Assembly (NCBI GenBank): GCA_016936975.1
Contig: JAFGWU010000014.1
Location: forward strand, 87,529-151,528
DNA: 64,000 bases
Direction: 5' to 3'
DNA from: Bacteroidales bacterium
GTDB lineage: Bacteria; Bacteroidota; Bacteroidia; Bacteroidales; GCA-2748055
In this document: positions 42,365 through 50,882 of the stretch, piece after piece
How the letters are laid out: every line of letters starts with the position of its first letter
Position numbering within the stretch: position 1 is the first letter of the stretch
The notes under the pieces: model-generated
What the model saw: only the letters and a program-made list of their open reading frames with translations
What the model was told of the DNA's origin: nothing
Database searches by the model: none
Made by a program: the position numbers and the translations under genes

Positions 42365-42856
42365 AATGGGAGGTTTAAATTGTTTATAACTGCAGGAAGA
42401 AATCTTCCCGAATTCCCTGTTTTCTTAACAGTTACACAAGTTACGCCAAAAGTGGACACGGCATATTAAAAAATCAGGAAATCTTTTTATGATCCTGAAC
42501 TATTTTTCTCTTCCAGGCCTGAAGCTTCAGCCTGCGGTCACCGAACGGTCCTTTCACCGCCCCGTCCTAACGGTTACATCCCCTTCCCTTCGGCCGGAAT
42601 TTTAAATCCGGGACTGCAGCGGGGAGACGCTTCCGGGAATATTATTTCCGGGTCAGCACCGCCGCCCAATCAATCCCGGATGACTTGGGTATCAGAATTC
42701 CATAATTGTAATCATGTAAATCAAATCCGGAAGGCGGTTAACGGCATAAGCCGGCAAACATTAGTGCTCACTGGAAGAAGGACCAAAAAGGAAAAAAAGA
42801 AATTTAAATGAAAAGGACAAGAAATATTTTTTAACCAATAAAAAAGGAGGTTAAAA
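42365..42856. other. 492-bp divergent intergenic region
   Basis: Short frames only. Several small inverted repeats are present (for example TTCCGG/CCGGAA blocks at 42600-42700), with no assignable function. The strong ribosome-binding site AAGGAGG at 42845-42851 belongs to the next gene; strong Shine-Dalgarno sites are otherwise rare in this phylum. Confidence 0.4.
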
Positions 42857-43345
42857 ATGCGATACAGACGATTAAAACTAATTGCCATACTCTTGTCGGG
42901 ACTCGGACTGACAGGGCTACAGGCACAGGAAACCGTTAACACCACAGGCGGTAATGCTACAGGAAGCGGAGGCTCGGTGAGCTATTCCGTCGGACAGGTT
43001 ACGTACCAAACCCATACCGGCACAAACGGCTCGGTAGCGGAGGGAGTGCAGCAACCTTATGAAATTTCGGTAGTAACAGCCATTGAAGAAGCCAAAGGCA
43101 TTAACCTTACAATTTCAGCTTATCCCAACCCTGCTACTGATTATCTTACGCTGGAAGTAAAGGACTTTGAACTTTCAAACTTTACCTTTCAACTGTACGA
43201 CATGCAGGGAAAACTTTTACAAAACAAAAAAATCACAGGCAACCAAACAAGCATTGTTATGAGCAACATGTTACCGGCATCCTATTTTCTGAAAGTTATC
43301 AAAGAAAAAAAAGAAGTAAAAATATTTAAAATCATTAAAAACTAA
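42857..43345 (+). CDS. small secreted protein with T9SS sorting tail
   Basis: A 162-residue protein: signal peptide (MRYRRLKLIAILLSGLGLTGLQAQ), a Gly/Ser/Thr-rich middle (TTGGNATGSGGSVSYSVGQVTYQTHTGTNGSVAEGVQQPYE) and a Por sorting tail from about residue 88 (LTISAYPNPATDYLTLEV...LPASYFLKVIKEKKEVKIFKIIKN). The middle block is a very common short module in Bacteroidota T9SS proteins, seen next to longer repeat proteins like the frameshifted gene that follows 5 bp downstream. The ribosome site AAGGAGG lies 5-6 bp before the ATG. Role unknown; surface-displayed. Confidence 0.8.
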   Translation: MRYRRLKLIAILLSGLGLTGLQAQETVNTTGGNATGSGGSVSYSVGQVTYQTHTGTNGSVAEGVQQPYEISVVTAIEEAKGINLTISAYPNPATDYLTLEVKDFELSNFTFQLYDMQGKLLQNKKITGNQTSIVMSNMLPASYFLKVIKEKKEVKIFKIIKN

Positions 43346-43350
43346 TCAAT

Positions 43351-44902
43351 ATGAAAAAACTACTTACAATTCTGTTAGAAGTAATAATAACTGCAGGTGC
43401 TTTTTCTCAATCACCCCAAAAAATAAGCTATCAGGCAGTAGTGCGCGATGCAAATAATAATCTTGTAACCAACACCACTGTAGGCAATGCAGATAAGTAT
43501 TTTGCAGGGTTCTGAAAGCGCAACAGCGATTTACACTGAACGACATTTCCCAGAAACAAATAGAAACGGACTTGTAAGTATAGAAATAGGAACTGGAACT
43601 ATTATCTTGGGAGATTTTACAGCAATTGACTGGGCAAATGATATTTATTTTATTAAAACAGAAACAGACATAAACGGTAGTGCAAACTATACAATTACAG
43701 ACACAAACCAATTGTTATCCGTACCTTATGCACTACATGCGAAAACGGCCGAAATTATTACAGGTTCAACAGGTGAAACTGATCCTGTTTACTCAGGCAG
43801 TCAGGCAGCTAACATCACAGAAATCGATATTACCAATTTGGCTAATTTGTCAGGAATAAACACCGGCGACCAGGATTTAAGCGAATTTTTAACAAGTGAA
43901 ACTGATCCTGTTTACTCAGGCAGTCAGGCAGCTAACATCACAGAAACCGATATTACCAATTTGGCTAATTTGTCAGGAATAAACACCGGCGACCAGGATT
44001 TAAGCGGATTTTTAACAAGTGAAACTGATGGAGATATTTACAACGAGATTCAATCTTTATCAGTTTCAGGAACGGGTGATACTTTATATCTAAGTAAAGC
44101 TAATTGGATTATTGTTCCTGGTATTAGTGCAGCAACTTTACACGACCCTGTATTAGAAGTGCAATTTGAGGAAAATCCAATCACTCATAATATACATATA
44201 ACTTCTGATGGGAATTACTATTATACTATAAACGGAGGTTCTTCTGCTTATGGAAATGTTAATCAATTTGATAAAAATGGAAATTTATTAAATTCCTATC
44301 CAATCTTAATTGATGGTAGAGGTTTATCATATAATAAGGCAGATGGTTATTTGTATGCTTCATTGTATTTAGGTGACATAGTAAAAATAACAGACTTAGC
44401 TAATGGCACATTTGAAACTATCTATTCGGATAAAATGCAAAGTGTCCAGGCATCTTTTGCAATATCCGATGATGGAACTAAATTTTATGATTTTTATGCT
44501 GGTACTTTAAAAGTATATAATTTTTCAAATGGTAATTTATTAGAAACAATTACAGGTCTTTCATGTGGTTCAGGAAGCTCTGGGGATAATGTTGCTGTTG
44601 CTGTTGACCCTTATTATATATATACCTGGGATGCAAGCACAAGAACTGTATATGTTTATAATCATTCAGGAACATTACAACGAACAATGACGCTTGATTA
44701 TGGTAATTATGGTTTTAGTTTGTCTTGTTTTGAAGGCTTTTTATTTGTTGCAGTTGATGGTAATTATTCAACTGGAACTTGGTATGGATATAATATTAGA
44801 AGGAGTGTTAACCAGACAAAAAGTGCAGAAATCAATAAAACATTAAATTTAAAATCAAGTAATATTACAATTAAACCTGATTTTGATAGCACTGATAAAT
44901 AG
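43351..44902 (+). pseudogene. frameshifted secreted repeat/propeller protein
   Basis: An ATG at 43351 begins MKKLLTILLEVIITAGAFSQSPQKISYQAVVRDANNNLVTNTTVG, the standard start of Bacteroidota secreted proteins, but the frame then ends at 43513-43515. The expected continuation, MQISILQGSESATAIYTERHF...SVPYALHAKTAE, is in the +1 frame. An extra A at 43486-43487 (GGCAATGCAG where GGCATGCAG would restore it) explains the break. After it come two 41-residue repeats (SETDPVYSGSQAANITETDITNLANLSGINTGDQDLS, from a perfect 123-bp tandem repeat at about 43775-44020), then a C-terminal region resembling a beta-propeller. Either a real mutation or a sequencing error in an A run of three; the latter is possible. 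Immediately follows the small T9SS gene. Confidence 0.7.
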
Positions 44903-45107
44903 TCAGTTCAAAACCAACGAAACGCCAACACGGTATATTATTAATGGCGGAGAGCTACTCCCTTATTTCAGGCCACAGGTTAACAAATATAAGTTTTCTT
45001 CCTATTCTGATGATGTAAACCAGTGTTATATAACACGGATTTCCATCATCATAACAATAAAATAAATCAATTAAGAAAAGACCAGGAGTGGTCCTAAGAA
45101 TGGGTAG

Positions 45108-45419
45108 TACTTCAATTATCCTGCTACTGACCCTCATGGAGACCCAATTCCAGATTTGAATGGAAAAATCGATACGGATAAATCCCAAATTCTGCTTTCT
45201 AATGCAGAAGCGGATTATATGTATCAAATTTCCAGGTTGTTCAGCTCTGAAAAAGATTTCTTTTATTTTTGTACTTCCAATCATATTATTATAGGTTCAA
45301 ACATTTGGGTTGAAAAGCAATACGTTTCTAATAGAATGACAGAAGTAAAAATCAATCTTAATAAGATTCTTCTTAATGAAGACTTTTCTAATATAATTTA
45401 TGTAAAACAAATCAAATGA
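45108..45419 (+). CDS. hypothetical protein, probable 5'-truncated fragment
   Basis: An open frame that runs from a stop at 45105-45107 to 45419 without an ATG; TTG at 45156 would be the first usable start and gives 87 residues. It reads YPATDPHGDPIPDLNGKIDTD and later NAEADYMYQISRLFSSEKDFFYFCTSNH, a mix of beta-strand-like and charged segments without recognised motif. The sequence ends two codons before the TonB receptor ATG. I do not recognise it; most likely the remaining C-terminus of a larger secreted protein. Confidence 0.35.
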   Translation, partial: YFNYPATDPHGDPIPDLNGKIDTDKSQILLSNAEADYMYQISRLFSSEKDFFYFCTSNHIIIGSNIWVEKQYVSNRMTEVKINLNKILLNEDFSNIIYVKQIK

Positions 45420-45426
45420 AATAAAT

Positions 45427-47805
45427 ATGAAACGAAGTATATTATTGTTCATAGCAATATTGTTGATAACAAATATAAATGCTCAACATACCGATGCCAA
45501 TATTTTTGGGGATGTTAAATCGGGTAATGAACACATACCTTTTGCAAATATTTATATTGAAGGAACAACAATTGGAACTACAACGGATAAAACCGGCCAT
45601 TATATGTTAATAGATTTACCCGAAGGAAAGCATGTCATCGTGGCTACTTCATTGGGTTATAAATCGTCAAAGCAAGAGTTTGTTATCGAGGCGAATAAAA
45701 CACTTGAAATCAATTTTGTGCTGGAACCGGAAATAATAAACCTTGATGAAGTTGTTGTTACTGGGACAAAGACCTTTAAAAGAAGTACAGAATCACCTGT
45801 AATTGTTAATGTATTAGTTAGTAAGAATATTGAGGCAGTTCAGGCTTGTAATATTTCTGAAGGTTTAAAATTTCAACCTGGATTAAGGGTTGAAACTAAT
45901 TGCCAAACTTGTAATTATACCCAATTACGAATGAACGGATTAGGGGGAGGTTATTCACAGATTTTAATAAATGGCAGGCCTATTTTTAGCCCATTAATTG
46001 GACTTTATGGTATGGAACAAATACCAGCTAACATGGTTGACCGTATTGAGGTTGTACGGGGTGGTGGCTCTGCCCTGTATGGCTCCAGTGCAATTGGGGG
46101 AACAGTTAATGTTATAACACATATACCAAATGAAACCGATTATAATGTAAGTTACACTTCCCATCTGATAAACAAAGAATCGACAGACAATGTGTTAAAC
46201 GCAAATGTTACAATGGTTTCAAAGAAACGAAACGCCGGTGTCGTTCTTTTTGCAAATCGCAGATATCGTGAAGCCTATGACCATAAAGGAATTACCCTTA
46301 ATTCCGATGGAACAAATAAAATTGAAAAAGATAATTATTCTGAACTTCCGGAGTTGAGAAATAACTCTTTTGGCGGGAATATGTTTTTCCACCCAAGACC
46401 TAATCAAAAACTTGGAGTGAATTTTGCCAGTTTTTATGAATACCGTTATGGCGGAGAGATAATTGATAAAGAAGCGCACTTGGCACAACAATCAGAGGAA
46501 AGGGTACATAATATCTTTATGGGCGGGATTGACTATCAATTAAATTTTAACAACGATAATAGCTCCCTTGTAATATATTTAGCAGGTCAACATACCGACA
46601 GGGAACATTATACAGGTTTATATCCAGCCAGAGAAGAATACGACTCGGATTCAGCTTTTACAGTTGCCGAAAATATGCATTTAAAAAATCCTCCTTATGG
46701 AACTACTGATAATAAAACCTTACATGGTGGCGCACAATTTAACCACAGAATTCGTAATTTCTTAATTGGAAGTAACGTGCTTACAGGTGGCCTGGAATAT
46801 ATTGTAGATGATATTATTGATTCTATTCCTGAATATCATTATGGAACAAATCAGGAAACTCAAAATTTTGCTGCATTTTTGCAAAGTGATTGGAAACTCA
46901 CACAAGCTTTTACGTTTCTTTTCGGGCTTAGAGCAGATAAACACAATTTAGTTGACCACGTTATTTTTAGCCCGAGATTGTCTTTATTATACAGATTAAA
47001 GGATTATACCCAATTCCGCCTCACATGGGGAACCGGATTCAGGGCACCACAAGCATTCGATGCCGATATGCACATCGCTTTTGCTGGTGGTGGAGTGTCC
47101 CGCATATCTTTAGACGATAACTTAAAGGAAGAACATTCAAATAGTTTTAGCAGTTCAGTTAATTTTGATTATCAAAAATCAAAATACATTCTTGGATTTA
47201 CCCTCGAAGGATTTTATACGAAGCTAAACGATGCTTTTTATTTACAGCCAATTGGAGAAGATGAACTTGGTGAACAATTTGAAAAGCGGAATGGCCCGGG
47301 AGCAACAGTTAAGGGAATCACTCTGGAATTAAGAGCAAATTACAATAAAAAAGCTCAATTTGAAGCAGGAATCACTTTACAGTCGAGTTTGCATGACGAA
47401 GCCGTAGAAAATATCGAAGGTCTTGAAGCCAAAAAAGAATTTTTAAGAACACCTGATAATTATGGCTATGTAATCCTAACCTTAAATCCCATAGAGCGCT
47501 TTAATGCATCCATTAGCAACCTTTATACAGGTTCAATGATACAAGCTAAATTTTCGCCTGATGAATCAGTTTACCCAAATGAATATCGTACATCAAAATC
47601 GTTTAATGAAATTAACATTAAATTAGGTTATACCTTTCCTTTGAATACTATCGATTCGGGAATAGAGATTTATGGAGGAATTAAAAATCTGACAAACACC
47701 TATCAAAATGATTTTGATAATTATCGTAATCGGGACAGTAACTATATTTACGGGCCTTCAGAACCGAGAACAGTTTATATTGGAATAAAACTTATGACGC
47801 TTTAA
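45427..47805 (+). CDS. TonB-dependent receptor with N-terminal CarboxypepD-like domain
   Basis: A 792-residue outer-membrane receptor. After the signal peptide (about residues 1-19) comes a CarboxypepD_reg-like domain (GDVKSGNEHIPFANIYIEGTTIGTTTDKTGHY), a TonB-box-like LDEVVVTGTK near residue 105, a plug (LRMNGLGGGYSQILINGRPIFSP...IPANMVDRIEVVRGGGSALYGSSAIGGTVNVIT) and a barrel that ends ...RTVYIGIKLMTL. The plug carries a NCQTCNY motif that recurs in Bacteroidota receptors of uncertain substrate. The barrel ends in Leu instead of Phe/Tyr. The barrel is complete, so it is probably functional. Substrate (metal complex, cobamide, other) unknown. Strongly AT-rich, in line with the accessory region. 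Confidence 0.87.
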   Translation: MKRSILLFIAILLITNINAQHTDANIFGDVKSGNEHIPFANIYIEGTTIGTTTDKTGHYMLIDLPEGKHVIVATSLGYKSSKQEFVIEANKTLEINFVLEPEIINLDEVVVTGTKTFKRSTESPVIVNVLVSKNIEAVQACNISEGLKFQPGLRVETNCQTCNYTQLRMNGLGGGYSQILINGRPIFSPLIGLYGMEQIPANMVDRIEVVRGGGSALYGSSAIGGTVNVITHIPNETDYNVSYTSHLINKESTDNVLNANVTMVSKKRNAGVVLFANRRYREAYDHKGITLNSDGTNKIEKDNYSELPELRNNSFGGNMFFHPRPNQKLGVNFASFYEYRYGGEIIDKEAHLAQQSEERVHNIFMGGIDYQLNFNNDNSSLVIYLAGQHTDREHYTGLYPAREEYDSDSAFTVAENMHLKNPPYGTTDNKTLHGGAQFNHRIRNFLIGSNVLTGGLEYIVDDIIDSIPEYHYGTNQETQNFAAFLQSDWKLTQAFTFLFGLRADKHNLVDHVIFSPRLSLLYRLKDYTQFRLTWGTGFRAPQAFDADMHIAFAGGGVSRISLDDNLKEEHSNSFSSSVNFDYQKSKYILGFTLEGFYTKLNDAFYLQPIGEDELGEQFEKRNGPGATVKGITLELRANYNKKAQFEAGITLQSSLHDEAVENIEGLEAKKEFLRTPDNYGYVILTLNPIERFNASISNLYTGSMIQAKFSPDESVYPNEYRTSKSFNEINIKLGYTFPLNTIDSGIEIYGGIKNLTNTYQNDFDNYRNRDSNYIYGPSEPRTVYIGIKLMTL

Positions 47806-47959
47806 TATAAAATTATAACTATTAATTAAGAAAATGTAAAGGCTTAATTAAATTCAGATTTTAGCAATCGGCTATGCTCTTAAATTTGGATTAATAAAGG
47901 ATCAGGCTGCTGAAGGGGGCAGGAAAAAATCCAAAAAACAGAATGACCTTGAAGACTTT

Positions 47960-48355
47960 ATGACCAACCTGGGAATAGCTTCCCGCCACCATTTACGCTT
48001 GTCAGAAAACCTGGAGGATTCCCTGGCTCTATTCGGGTCCATGGCAAAAACATCCCCTTATGACACTTCTGCCGTGCAAATAAGTGAAAATCAACGCAAG
48101 CTTATGGTGCAGGGGAATTTATTGCACAAAAATCAGGAATATTTAGCTGCCCTGGACAAATATCATGAAATTATTGAGTCGGATCCGTTAAACTGCCCTT
48201 TTTGCTATTACAGTATAGCCTTCATTTATGCTGACATCAGGAATTATAATCTGGCGATCTTCAACATGAAGAAATACCTTATCCTTTATCCTGACGCTCC
48301 GAACGCGAGGGCAGCACAGGATAAAATATATGAGTGGGAATTGCTGTTTCACTGA
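47960..48355 (+). CDS. TPR-containing protein, likely 5'-truncated
   Basis: A 131-residue frame with one clear TPR-like pair (KLMVQGNLLHKNQEYLAALDKYHEIIESDPLNCPFCYYSIAFIYADIRNYNLAIFNMKKYLILYPDA), ending shortly after. The frame stays open upstream to 47852 without ATG or GTG and reads FGLIKDQAAEGGRKKSKKQNDLED, the look of the interior of a longer protein. I suspect a truncated C-terminal part, perhaps of an adaptor that followed the receptor. No signal peptide. Function unknown. Confidence 0.45.
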   Translation: MTNLGIASRHHLRLSENLEDSLALFGSMAKTSPYDTSAVQISENQRKLMVQGNLLHKNQEYLAALDKYHEIIESDPLNCPFCYYSIAFIYADIRNYNLAIFNMKKYLILYPDAPNARAAQDKIYEWELLFH

Positions 48356-48559
48356 GGCAATTGAAAAAAGTTCTTAGATCTTCTCGATTAACTGGGTACG
48401 CATACGATTTTGATGACATATCATTTCCTGCAAACCCGGACTTTAACAGTAATTTAACATCGTTCTCCGCGCACCTTTAAAACCAATCCGATTCGTGGTT
48501 GTTGAATAAAAGATATTTCACTCTTTTATTCATGCTGACCCTTTACACCCATTTCAATC

Positions 48560-49093
48560 ATGAACCAACCCCTGCGCTTCTTTACATTTTTACTTCCTGC
48601 AATTATTGCTTGTCATACAAACGGTCAGATCAGCGGGACCATTACAGTCAATCCCGACGGTTCGGGAGATTACCCTTCCATTCAGTCTGCTGTGGATGAC
48701 CTGGTCTCACAGGGCGTGTCAGGCCCCACAGAGGTGGCCCTTGCACCGGGGACCTATTCAGGGATGATTACGATCCCGGAGATACCGGGAACGTCGGGGC
48801 AGAACCGCGTGACCTTCACTTCATCGACCGGCAACCCGGAGGATGTGATCCTTACAGATTCCATTGCTTCAGACGTTTTTTCTCTGAACCGCGGCCATAT
48901 CAAGCTGGAATATGCCGACTGCCTCACGTTTAAAAATCTGACCATCATTACACATGATGAATCCTCCTTTGGTTCTACATTCACCTTCTTCGGCGGAACG
49001 GACCATCCTACTGCTGCTTACTGCCTACTGGATTATAAGCTCGCAGTGCTCGCTTATGATCCCATTGGGGGGGCATCAGCAAAGCATATTTAA
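48560..49093 (+). CDS. truncated secreted beta-helix protein
   Basis: A 177-codon frame. Residues 1-22 are a signal peptide (MNQPLRFFTFLLPAIIACHTNGQ); GTITVNPDGSGDYPSIQSAVDDLVSQGVSGPTEVALAPGTYSG is the standard N-terminus of right-handed beta-helix (pectinesterase-like) proteins. Homology seems to stop at about residue 148; thereafter the frame translates a heptamer array (49008-49031) and a piece of the tRNA-Ser flank (ending SAKHI at the 17-bp repeat). A full-length homologue would be several hundred residues longer, so this is a remnant, probably cut by a rearrangement at the repeat. Confidence 0.6.
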   Translation: MNQPLRFFTFLLPAIIACHTNGQISGTITVNPDGSGDYPSIQSAVDDLVSQGVSGPTEVALAPGTYSGMITIPEIPGTSGQNRVTFTSSTGNPEDVILTDSIASDVFSLNRGHIKLEYADCLTFKNLTIITHDESSFGSTFTFFGGTDHPTAAYCLLDYKLAVLAYDPIGGASAKHI

Positions 49094-49221
49094 GAATCAG
49101 TTCGCTGCGCTCACTTATTCTTTTATTTGTCGCATTCCCTTATGAAAGCAGGCTTTCAACGGTTATGCTCCAAATAAAAGAGGGCATCCGTCCGACGGAT
49201 GCCCTCTTAAATATGCTTTGC
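49079..49221. repeat. 17-bp perfect inverted repeat abutting tRNA-Ser
   Basis: GCAAAGCATATTTAAGA (49079-49095) is repeated in perfect inverted form at 49205-49221 (TCTTAAATATGCTTTGC). The right copy includes the tRNA-Ser discriminator base and its 16 downstream bases; the left copy lies at the 3' end of the truncated beta-helix gene. The 109 bp between contain the tRNA terminator hairpin. It looks like an inverted duplication of the tRNA flank from an integration or rearrangement. Confidence 0.7.
49180..49206 (-). terminator. rho-independent terminator of tRNA-Ser
   Basis: GAGGGCATCCGTC and GACGGATGCCCTC form a 13-bp perfect stem with a one-base spacer (practically a small loop), followed on the minus strand by CTTTTATTTGG. 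It is 15 bp beyond the tRNA 3' end, in the right orientation. Confidence 0.85.
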
Positions 49222-49309
49222 GGAGGAAGAGGGATTCGAACCCCCGGTCCACCGGTTGGCGGACAACGGTTTTCAAGACCGCCGCATTCGACCACTCTGC
49301 CATTCCTCC
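49221..49309 (-). tRNA. tRNA-Ser (UGA anticodon)
   Basis: An 89-nt class II tRNA. On the minus strand the acceptor GGAGGAA (49309-49303) pairs with TTCCTCC, U8 is present, and the anticodon loop is CTTGAAA (TGA anticodon, reading UCA/UCG), with a long variable arm (GTTGTCCGCC AACCGGTGGAC) and a canonical T arm GGGTTCGAATCCC. The discriminator is G, as in serine tRNAs. CCA is not encoded. The 3' end faces the accessory region. Confidence 0.96.
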
Positions 49310-49489
49310 GGGCGCAAAAATAGCAAAATTTTGAAGATCGGATGGATGCCGTTGCCAAATTAAAGGAATCTAATGGTAATAAGTGATTCAGAGGATGACC
49401 CGTTTTGCGTTTTAAAGGCCTGTTTGGATAGGTTTATTTACAAAACATGAGGATTTATCAACATTTCAGGCATTTTTTTTTTAGGAAAC

Positions 49490-49519
49490 TTGCCTGACTA
49501 TAGAAAAAATCTATATTTG
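49490..49519 (+). promoter_or_regulatory. Bacteroidota promoter of the HU gene
   Basis: TTG (49490-49492) is followed after 19 bp by TATATTTG (49512-49519), a full match to the -33/-7 consensus (TTTG-N19-TAnnTTTG). The transcription start would be about 45-50 nt before the HU ATG. Confidence 0.75.
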
Positions 49520-49574
49520 TATAGAATTTGGCTAAAATAAAACAATTATTTACTAACCCTAAAAATTCATTATT

Positions 49575-49847
49575 ATGAACAAAGCACAATTAATTGATGC
49601 TATTGCTGCAGAAGCCAAACTGACTAAAGCAGATGCCAAGAGAGCACTGGATGCTTTCGTTTCAACTACTACAAAAGCTTTAAAGAAAGGAGATCGCGTT
49701 GCATTGGTAGGATTTGGTTCTTTCTCAGTTTCAAAACGCGGTGCCCGGACCGGCAGAAACCCGCAAACAGGTGCTGAAATTAGAATTGCTGCTAAGAAAG
49801 TGGTAAAATTCAAAGCTGGAAGTGAACTCGGCGACGCTGTTAAGTAA
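49575..49847 (+). CDS. HU family DNA-binding protein
   Basis: A 90-residue nucleoid protein that binds and bends DNA without strong sequence preference, acting as a dimer. It begins [29 protein letters not shown] (the two N-terminal helices), and contains [28 protein letters not shown] with the conserved arm Arg and Pro (RNPQTG) that intercalates DNA. Length matches HU exactly. Monocistronic: a strong promoter precedes it and a bidirectional terminator follows 24 bp after the stop. Confidence 0.97.
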   Translation: MNKAQLIDAIAAEAKLTKADAKRALDAFVSTTTKALKKGDRVALVGFGSFSVSKRGARTGRNPQTGAEIRIAAKKVVKFKAGSELGDAVK

Positions 49848-49870
49848 AAATATCTGACCGCGGAAAAAAA

Positions 49871-49893
49871 GGGAGCACTTGCTCCCTTTTTTT
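49871..49893 (+). terminator. rho-independent terminator of the HU gene
   Basis: GGGAGCA and TGCTCCC form a 7-bp stem with a two-base loop (49871-49886), followed by seven T (49887-49893). Preceded by seven A, so it may act on both strands. Confidence 0.9.
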
Positions 49894-50055
49894 GTAAACC
49901 CCGTAAATCAAAAAATAAAACCTTTCCAAACCACAGGATCCTGTCCGCAGATATTCGTCACGCCGCCGCCTGTGTCCTCCGTATCCGATGAAAGCGGAGA
50001 AGGAGGAAGGCGGCCCGTCACCACAACATCCCATTCCTTTTTTAACAAAATCCTG

Positions 50056-50085
50056 TTTGCAATTAAACAGAAATAAGTATCTTTG
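50056..50085 (+). promoter_or_regulatory. Bacteroidota promoter of the LytTR regulator
   Basis: TTTG (50056-50059) and, after 18 bp, TATCTTTG (50078-50085), both exact matches to the -33 and -7 consensus. About 60 bp before the ATG. Confidence 0.72.
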
Positions 50086-50144
50086 ATTAACCGATTGTTT
50101 CTGTATGCCAGCAGTCTGTTTTAATTGATTAATCAGCTACCCTC

Positions 50145-50852
50145 ATGAACTGCATGATTTTAGATGATGATACCCTCTCCAGACGTATAATTGAAGAGTA
50201 CGTTAAAAAAACCGACGGACTGGACCTTGCCTATTCCTGCTCGGATCCGATTGAAGGAATTAACAGGCTCAAGAAGTCGGATGACATCGATCTCATCTTC
50301 CTCGATATCGAAATGCCGGAAATGAGCGGAATCGATTTCCTGAAAACCCTCAAGAACCCGCCCCAGGTGATCATTGTCTCTTCAAAAGGCCAGTATGCCG
50401 TGGATTCCTACGAGTATGAGGTCACGGATTACCTCCTCAAACCCGTCGAATTCGGAAGGTTTTACCGTGCCGTTGAAAAAGTTTACAAGCGCGCCGAGCA
50501 GCTGCATGATGCACAGCTCGGAAGCAACGAGATTTTTATAAAGAAAAATAATACCCTGGTCCGGCTGAAATATGATGATATTCTCTGGATTGAGGCACTC
50601 GAAAATTACGTCATCTTTAACACCTTCAAGGACAAGTTCACCATTCACTTCACCATGAAGGCCATTGAACAGCGCCTTCCCACCCGTAAATTCACACGGG
50701 TGCACCGGTCCTTTATCGTGAATACGAGCTGTATCAATGTCATTGAAGATAATAATGTGCTTATAAAAACGCAGGAAGGCTCCAAATCCATTCCCATAGG
50801 AAAATCCTACAAGGATAAGTTGATGAAGGACATCAACCTGATCATCAAGTAA
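50145..50852 (+). CDS. LytTR family response regulator
   Basis: A 235-residue response regulator. Residues 1-118 are a receiver domain: acidic triad LDDD (7-9), phosphorylation Asp54 in LIFLDIEMPEMSG, Ser/Lys at VSSKGQYAV and LLKPVEFGRF. Residues 138-235 are a LytTR DNA-binding domain (FIKKNNTLVRLKYDDILWIEALENYVIFNT...FTRVHRSFIVN). In Bacteroidota these usually pair with a LytS-type (HisKA_7TM or 6TMS) kinase, but none is nearby; the propeller kinase at 12-15.6 kb lacks a receiver and could be a partner only by speculation. Own promoter; separated from the following aminotransferase by 30 bp. Confidence 0.93.
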   Translation: MNCMILDDDTLSRRIIEEYVKKTDGLDLAYSCSDPIEGINRLKKSDDIDLIFLDIEMPEMSGIDFLKTLKNPPQVIIVSSKGQYAVDSYEYEVTDYLLKPVEFGRFYRAVEKVYKRAEQLHDAQLGSNEIFIKKNNTLVRLKYDDILWIEALENYVIFNTFKDKFTIHFTMKAIEQRLPTRKFTRVHRSFIVNTSCINVIEDNNVLIKTQEGSKSIPIGKSYKDKLMKDINLIIK

Positions 50853-50882
50853 GTCATCGACCGGGAATCCAATCCTTTCAGC

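Noticed and set aside
44903-45105. Possible further attC-like remnant starting at CGCCAACACGG
   Set aside because: The left end looks similar, but I cannot find a complementary right arm within 150 bp.
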